From positions 1-39,230 of the forward strand of contig JAPSJX010000011.1 of assembly GCA_031178105.1 (NCBI GenBank): a stretch of DNA of 39,230 nt, read 5' to 3'. Positions 38,926-39,230 of this stretch are shown here, piece by piece (positions within the stretch are counted from its first letter, which is position 1; the number at the start of each line of letters is the position of its first letter). The notes under the pieces were generated by a model. The model was not told where the DNA came from, did not search any database, and saw nothing but the letters and a program-made list of their open reading frames with translations. Position numbers and translations under genes: made by a program. Origin of the DNA: Agrococcus sp. Its GTDB lineage: Bacteria > Actinomycetota > Actinomycetes > Actinomycetales > Microbacteriaceae.

Positions 38926-39230
38926 CGAGCGGATGCGCCCGCGCTGGTACCCGCGGGTCGCCTCGCGCGCCGCGCGGTCCTCCGCGCTCATGACGGCGAA
39001 GACCCGCACGTCCGCGCCGGGCGGGAAGTAGTCGCGGCGACGACGCTCGAGCCCGAGCACGTACCACCACGGCGGCGTCATCGCGCCCTTCGAGCGGTTG
39101 TGCCCGCGGCACAGCGCCTGCCCGTTGCTCTCGACGGTCGGGCCACCCTTCGACGAGGGGAAGACGTGGTCGACCTCCGTCGCCGGGGCGTCGCACCGGC
39201 CCCACGCGATGAACGCCGCGCCTTCGCAGC
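38923..39230 (-). CDS. HNH endonuclease domain protein, C-terminal part (5' end outside window)
   Basis: The frame is open from the right edge to a TAG at 38923, about 102 residues. The ORF track misses it because no start codon is inside; its 39205-38918 entry is a different frame. The translated end reads 'CDAPATEVDHVFPSSKGG' then 'NGQALCRGHNRSKGAM', the HNH nuclease signature (DHxxPxSKGG...NxQxLCxxHNxxK) with zinc-binding Cys. A 60-residue basic tail follows. The role could be a restriction, mobile-element or housekeeping HNH nuclease; the missing N-terminus prevents a choice. Confidence 0.85.
   Translation of the reverse strand, partial: CEGAAFIAWGRCDAPATEVDHVFPSSKGGPTVESNGQALCRGHNRSKGAMTPPWWYVLGLERRRRDYFPPGADVRVFAVMSAEDRAAREATRGYQRGRIRS

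Overview
The window comes from a high-GC Gram-positive actinobacterium, most likely Micrococcales and probably Microbacteriaceae. The genus cannot be fixed from the sequence. Supporting signs are the strong codon bias, the actinobacterial form of the argG tail, an lhr-nei2 gene pair, F420/deazaflavin-type (DDN-family) oxidoreductases, DUF3516-type Ski2 helicases, and class C sortase and SipW-type surface loci. About 37 protein genes are packed tightly. No gene-free stretch exceeds about 250 bp. No tRNA, rRNA, IS element, prophage or CRISPR array was seen.

Layout. 1-7.4 kb holds the argG 3' end, a DUF2231 membrane protein, the DNA-repair pair lhr + nei2 (overlapping stop and start codons), and a TrmH-type RNA methyltransferase. 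7.4-12.9 kb is a minus-strand sortase-pilus operon: a CshA/GEVED-type LPLTG tip adhesin, an LPVTG major pilin with pilin motif and E-box, then a class C sortase. 13.2-14.7 kb holds a NagD-like HAD phosphatase and an unknown membrane protein. 14.9-18.7 kb is a second surface operon on the plus strand: a TasA-like SipW-dependent protein, a SipW/ER-type signal peptidase, an LPVTG-anchored protein and a choice-of-anchor G protein. 18.9-22.5 kb holds an AEC transporter, pyrE, a DinB/MDMPI-like protein, exonuclease III and a small membrane protein. 22.7-25.0 kb holds a DUF6421 protein and a manganese catalase. 25.2-29.6 kb holds an MGT-type glycosyltransferase, small oxidoreductases and two DDN-family paralogues. 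29.8-35.8 kb holds a Ski2-like DUF3516 helicase, an SDR with an N-terminal zinc-finger-like region, a small SH3-like protein, a LapA-like protein and an NmrA-like protein. 35.9-39.2 kb holds an M18 aminopeptidase, a GT2 glycosyltransferase, an AlkD-like protein and the 3' end of an HNH endonuclease.

The two surface operons lie within 11.5 kb of each other and together encode a probable pilus and a probable TasA-like fibre or S-layer-like coat. Three proteins carry LPxTG signals, but only one sortase, of the pilus-polymerising class, is present here.

The most unusual non-coding feature is a family of four 65-bp oriented palindromes with identical architecture (18-bp arm, 29-bp centre, 18-bp arm). 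Two copies lie in each orientation, and every copy sits 1-24 nt from a stop codon. They look like a REP/MITE-like family used as 3'-end (terminator) structures. At least seven genes also have a TANNNT -10 box exactly 5-7 nt before the start codon, which is the signature of leaderless mRNAs.
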